A DNA stretch of 64,000 nucleotides from Nocardioides sp. Root240. GTDB taxonomy: Bacteria; Actinomycetota; Actinomycetes; Propionibacteriales; Nocardioidaceae. Both the position numbers and the translations under genes were made by a program. The notes beneath the pieces are model-generated. The model worked only from the letters and a program-made list of their open reading frames with translations, was not told the DNA's origin and made no database searches. This document shows positions 60,582 to 64,000 of this stretch, piece by piece. The stretch's first letter is position 1, and each line of letters begins with the position of its first letter. Location: NCBI RefSeq assembly GCF_001428825.1, contig NZ_LMIT01000001.1, forward strand, positions 25,670 through 89,669, read 5' to 3'.

Positions 60582-62077
60582 GTGGAAAGACTATTGCCCC
60601 GGGGTTCACCCGCGCGCCCGAGGCGGCTGTGACGTCGGCCGTAGACCGCGTAGACGACGCAGCCGAGCGCCATCCAGACGACGAAACGGATCCACGTGTC
60701 GCCCGTCAGGTTGAGCATCAGGTAGAGGCACATCAGCACCGAGATCGCGGCGACGACCGGCGCCGCCGGGGTGCGGAAGCCGCGCGGGAGGTCGGGCCGG
60801 GTCCGGCGCAGGACCACGACCCCGATGCTGACCAACGTGAAGGCGAACAGGGTCCCGATGTTGACCAGGTGCGCCAGCGTGCTGAGGTCCACGAAGCCGG
60901 CGAGCGCGGCCACGGCCAGGCCGGTGACGATCGTGATCCGGTACGGCGTCCGGTAGGCCGGGTGCACCTTGGCGAGCTGGCGCGGCAGCAGCCCGTCGCG
61001 CGCCATCGCGAAGGCGACGCGGGACTGCCCGAGCATCAGGATCATCGCGACGACGACCAGCCCGATGCACGCCCCGACGGAGATCAGGTTGGGCATCCAG
61101 TCGACGCCGGCTCCCTCGAAGGCGTCGGCGAGGGGCGCCGCACTGTCGGGATCGATGTCCCGGTAGCTGCGCACCCCGGTCACGACCAGGCTGACCGCGG
61201 AGTAGAGGACCGTCACGATCGCGAGCGAGCCGAGGATGCCGATCGGGACGTCGCGCTGCGGGTTCCTCGTCTCCTCCGCGGTGGTGGCGACGATGTCGAA
61301 GCCGATGAAGGCGAAGAACACGATGGCCGCCCCGGAGATCACCCCGGCGAGGCCGAAGACGGCGGGCTCGAGGCCGAGCAGGCTGGTGATCAGGGGTACG
61401 TCGGCGAAGCCACCGCTGGACTCCGGGGCGGGCTGCGCGTCGGGGATGAAGGGCGTCCAGTTGCTGACGTCGATGTGCGCGATCCCGACGACGATCACCG
61501 CGGCGACCACGACCAGCTTGAGGGCGACGACGACCTGGTTGAAGCGGCTGGAGAACTTCGTGCCGCGGATCAGCATCCAGGTCACCAGGAGGGCGATGAC
61601 GACGGCCGGCAGGTCGACGACACCCGTGGCGGCCGAGCTGATCTGGCTCGGCAGCGTCACCCCGCCGATGTCGAGCACCTCCTGCAGGTAGGCCGAGAAG
61701 CCGGTGGAGAGCGCGGCCGCGCCGACGGTGAACTCGAGCACCAGGTCCCAGCCGATGATCCAGGCGACCAGCTCGCCGAGGGTGGCGTAGCTGAAGGTGT
61801 AGGCGCTGCCCGCGACCGGCACGGTGGAGGCCAGCTCGGCGTAGCAGAGTGCCGCGAGCCCGCAGGCGACTGCTGCGATGACGAAGCTCAGCGCGAGCGC
61901 CGGTCCGGCGTTGCTCGCCGCGACGGTGCCGGTCAGCACGAAGATGCCGGCGCCGATGATCACGCCGACGCCGAAGACCGTCAGGTCCAGCGCGGAGAGG
62001 TCCTTGCGGAGCCTGTGGTCGGGCTCGTCGGTGTCGGCGATGGACTGCTCGACGGACTTGGTGCGGAAGAGACTCAC
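60578..62077 (-). CDS. APC-family amino-acid permease (cationic amino-acid transporter type)
   Basis: 499 residues, 12-14 transmembrane helices. Helix 1 has VGVIIGAGIFVLTGTVAA (the APC GxGIF substrate motif), and FFAFIGFDIVATTAEETRNPQRDVPIGI is the conserved helix 6-7 region of CAT-type permeases. GTG at 62077 (VSLFRTKSVEQ) gives the usual N-terminus before the motif; the very long frame to 62893 overlaps the next gene. Basic amino acids are the likely substrates. Confidence 0.87.
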   Translation of the reverse strand: MSLFRTKSVEQSIADTDEPDHRLRKDLSALDLTVFGVGVIIGAGIFVLTGTVAASNAGPALALSFVIAAVACGLAALCYAELASTVPVAGSAYTFSYATLGELVAWIIGWDLVLEFTVGAAALSTGFSAYLQEVLDIGGVTLPSQISSAATGVVDLPAVVIALLVTWMLIRGTKFSSRFNQVVVALKLVVVAAVIVVGIAHIDVSNWTPFIPDAQPAPESSGGFADVPLITSLLGLEPAVFGLAGVISGAAIVFFAFIGFDIVATTAEETRNPQRDVPIGILGSLAIVTVLYSAVSLVVTGVRSYRDIDPDSAAPLADAFEGAGVDWMPNLISVGACIGLVVVAMILMLGQSRVAFAMARDGLLPRQLAKVHPAYRTPYRITIVTGLAVAALAGFVDLSTLAHLVNIGTLFAFTLVSIGVVVLRRTRPDLPRGFRTPAAPVVAAISVLMCLYLMLNLTGDTWIRFVVWMALGCVVYAVYGRRHSRLGRAGEPRGNSLST

Positions 62078-62106
62078 GGGTGCGACGGTGCCCGCCCCGC
62101 CGGGGC

Positions 62107-63360
62107 TCAACCGTCGTAGGCGGTGCTCATCAGGGCGACCCCGCGCTGGGCCAGCTGCGATGAGCTGATCCCGAGCACCTCGGGCAGCACCTTCGCCTGG
62201 TCGGCACCGCCGGCGAGCCGGTCGAGCAGCGAGAAGAGGACGTCCTGGCCATAGGTCGCAGCGACGTACTCGCAGACCCACCAGGACACGGCGTACCAGG
62301 CCTCCGCGTCGGCACCCCCGAACTCCGCCTCGCCCGGCAGGTCGGTCGCGGTCGCGCCGACGTCCAGCGCACGCGCCGGGAGCCGGCGCTGCGAGGGCGC
62401 CATCGGACGGACCGAGACGTACTCGGCGACGCCCTCGCTGAGCCACAGCGGCGCGCCGCGGCCGCGGGCACCGAGGAGCGCGTGGGTCAGCTCGTGGCGC
62501 ACCAGCCGGCCCACGACCGGCGCCGGTTCGTAGAGCACGCGCGGGTTCACGAAGATCCGGTACGACGCCACACCCTTGCCCGGCGCGAGTGCGTCCACCG
62601 GCACGGCGATCGTCAGGCCGTCGGCCCGGTCGGGGTCCCCGACGGTCTGTCCCGCGAGCCCGTCGAGGAAGGTCGGGTCCTGCAGCGAGTAGACGACGAC
62701 GCCGTCGACCTTGGCGCCGGCATCCCCGAGGACCGAGCGGACGTCGGAGCGGCCCGCGCTCGCGGCGTCCATCACCGCCGGCGCGTCGTCCGCGGTCCAG
62801 TCGTCGAAGATGCCCAGCACGCCGGGCTCCCTCTCGACGTTGATCCTGCCGAGGTCCCACGGCTGGGCGTTCCCCGGGTGGTCGGTCTCCCACGCGTAGT
62901 CGGTCGTCGACCCGACCAGCAGCCGGCTGCCGTCGGCGTTGGGCACGAACAGGAAGCGGTCGCGGGTCCGGACCGCGGCGGAGTCGAAGCCGTCGAGGCG
63001 CAGCGCGACGACGACCTCCGCCCAGTACTCCGGGTTGCCCTCGAGGTCGGTGCCCTCGACCGGCGTGATCGTGTCCTCGACCACCCGGAACCGCAGCCGG
63101 CCCACCGGCAGCTCACCGAGGTTGTCGAAGTAGACCTGCTCGCTGTCGAGCAGTCCCGCGTCCGTGCGGTCCAGCGACCGGCGGAACCGGGTCTGGTCGT
63201 GCGTCTCGAGCGCCACCGCACGCTGGTTGAGGGTGCGCTGCATCAGGGTCGCCACGTCGTCGTAGGCGTTGCCGGAGTAGGTCGGCGGAGGCAGGTCGTC
63301 CGAGCACGCCGCCAACGGCAGGAGGGCCGCGCAGGTCAGCGCGACGAGGCTGAGCCTCAG
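62107..63360 (-). CDS. Lipoprotein with gluzincin-type metallopeptidase motif
   Basis: 417 residues. A short lipoprotein signal (LRLSLVALTCAALLPLAAC19) precedes an NTF2/SnoaL-like portion (about 35-160) and a C-terminal part with HELTH (289-293) and downstream EGVAEY (E309 or E313), matching the HExxH...E zinc pattern of gluzincins. Surface-anchored peptidase or a sensor derived from one. No ATG, GTG or TTG fits the signal peptide; CTG at 63360, three bases from the dxs stop, is the best start. An annotated start inside dxs would remove the lipoprotein signal. Confidence 0.7.
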   Translation of the reverse strand: MRLSLVALTCAALLPLAACSDDLPPPTYSGNAYDDVATLMQRTLNQRAVALETHDQTRFRRSLDRTDAGLLDSEQVYFDNLGELPVGRLRFRVVEDTITPVEGTDLEGNPEYWAEVVVALRLDGFDSAAVRTRDRFLFVPNADGSRLLVGSTTDYAWETDHPGNAQPWDLGRINVEREPGVLGIFDDWTADDAPAVMDAASAGRSDVRSVLGDAGAKVDGVVVYSLQDPTFLDGLAGQTVGDPDRADGLTIAVPVDALAPGKGVASYRIFVNPRVLYEPAPVVGRLVRHELTHALLGARGRGAPLWLSEGVAEYVSVRPMAPSQRRLPARALDVGATATDLPGEAEFGGADAEAWYAVSWWVCEYVAATYGQDVLFSLLDRLAGGADQAKVLPEVLGISSSQLAQRGVALMSTAYDG

Positions 63361-63361
63361 T

Positions 63362-64000
63362 TCACCGGCTCCCGTCGACGTCGAGGAGGGAGCGGTCCTC
63401 CGCCGGCTCGGCAGTGATGTCGTGGACGGCCTGGAGCGCGATGGTGGACGCCGTGAGGCCGATCCGGTCGAGGATCGCCCCACGCTTGGCGTGGTCGAGG
63501 AACTCCTGGGGGATGCCGTGCAGGCGCACCGGCGTGGCGACGCCGGCCTCGGCCAGGGTCTGGAGCAGCACGGCGCCGACTCCCCCGACGATCCCGTTGT
63601 CCTCGATCGTGACGACGCGGCGGTGGGTACGGGCGAGCTCGACCAGCGCGGGGTCGACCGGCTTCACCCAGCGCGGGTCGACGACGGTGACGCCGATGCC
63701 CTGGTCGCGCAGGCGGGCGGCGACGTCGAGCGCGATCGGCGCCATCGCGCCGACGGAGACGACGAGCACGTCGCGGGCACCGTCGCGGACCAGCACGTCG
63801 CAGCCGCCGGCCTTGCCGACCGCCTCGACGTCCTCGGGCGGCGGGCCCTTCGGGAAGCGGACGACGGTCGGGGCGTCGGACACCTCGACCGCCTCGTCGA
63901 GCAGCTCGCGCATCCGGGTCACGTCGCGGGGCGCGGCGAGCCGCAGGCCCGGCACGACCTGGAGGATCGACATGTCCCACATGCCGTTGTGGCTCCCCCC
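63362..64000 (-). CDS. dxs: 1-deoxy-D-xylulose-5-phosphate synthase, C-terminal part
   Basis: The last 212 residues of Dxs, running off the right edge: the pyrimidine-domain end ([26 protein letters not shown]) and the transketolase C-terminal domain ([43 protein letters not shown]). First enzyme of the MEP isoprenoid pathway, thiamine-diphosphate dependent. The stop at 63362 is followed at once by the lipoprotein gene. Confidence 0.96.
   Translation of the reverse strand, partial: GGSHNGMWDMSILQVVPGLRLAAPRDVTRMRELLDEAVEVSDAPTVVRFPKGPPPEDVEAVGKAGGCDVLVRDGARDVLVVSVGAMAPIALDVAARLRDQGIGVTVVDPRWVKPVDPALVELARTHRRVVTIEDNGIVGGVGAVLLQTLAEAGVATPVRLHGIPQEFLDHAKRGAILDRIGLTASTIALQAVHDITAEPAEDRSLLDVDGSR

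Overview
This window comes from a high-GC actinobacterium, most plausibly a Nocardioidaceae (Nocardioides-type) chromosome. The evidence is the strong GC bias at third codon positions, many GTG starts and 1-4 base start/stop overlaps, two complete Mce lipid-import operons, a KstR-type cholesterol regulator, and many protein pairs whose closest known relatives are in Mycobacterium tuberculosis. The assignment rests on recalled family knowledge, not on a database search.

Layout. 1-1005: the 5' part of ribD with an FMN riboswitch upstream, and a small membrane protein. 1035-2326: a cupin and a DUF817 membrane protein. 2316-6949 (minus): the cholesterol side-chain (igr-type) operon, with chsE1 and chsE2 fused into one gene, chsH2 split into a MaoC gene and a DUF35 gene, then chsH1 and ltp2. 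6984-12891: an alpha/beta hydrolase, a WS/DGAT acyltransferase, an HSL-type esterase and a FadE34-like two-domain acyl-CoA dehydrogenase. 12982-17013: two methyltransferases, an alpha/alpha-toroid (prenyltransferase-like) protein and a GT4 glycosyltransferase. 17165-17776: kstR. 17778-21126 (minus): ferredoxin reductase, PPOX protein, ferredoxin FdxD, Hsd4A and a second SDR. 21147-31467 (minus): a full mce4-type operon (yrbE4A-yrbE4B-mce4A-F-two Mam proteins). 31672-41014: an ion-channel-like protein, an MFS transporter, a palindrome-rich spacer, uvrB, a secreted repeat protein, a TetR/SDR/carboxymuconolactone-decarboxylase-like operon and a phospholipase D-family enzyme. 41045-50640 (minus): a second mce operon, headed by a double SCP2-domain protein and ending in a lipoprotein. 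50722-55065: DNA glycosylase, TetR, ATP-dependent DNA ligase, a small membrane protein and another TetR. 55142-58701: fadA2-fabG4-htdX. 58763-64000 (minus): thioesterase II, PAC2 protein, amino-acid permease, a metallopeptidase-like lipoprotein and the 3' part of dxs.

How it works together. The left half is a KstR regulon. Four perfect copies and two one-mismatch copies of the KstR operator (TNNAACNNGTTNNA) stand before the chs operon and hydrolase, before WS/DGAT and esterase, before the FadE34-like gene and methyltransferase, before kstR and the glycosyltransferase, before the reductase-ferredoxin-Hsd4A operon, and before yrbE4A. The inferred flow is sterol import by Mce4, then side-chain beta-oxidation by FadE34, ChsE1-E2, ChsH1/H2, Ltp2 and Hsd4A, with redox support from a reductase/ferredoxin pair. 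Ring-degradation genes and cyp125 are not in the window. The second mce operon has no KstR box and probably imports a different lipid.

The most unusual points are the chsE1-chsE2 fusion next to the chsH2 fission, the SCP2 carrier leading the second mce operon, the repeat-rich secreted protein at 36199-37470, and two intergenic palindromic/tandem repeat families at 13.77 kb and 33.8 kb. No tRNA, rRNA, insertion sequence, prophage or CRISPR array was seen.
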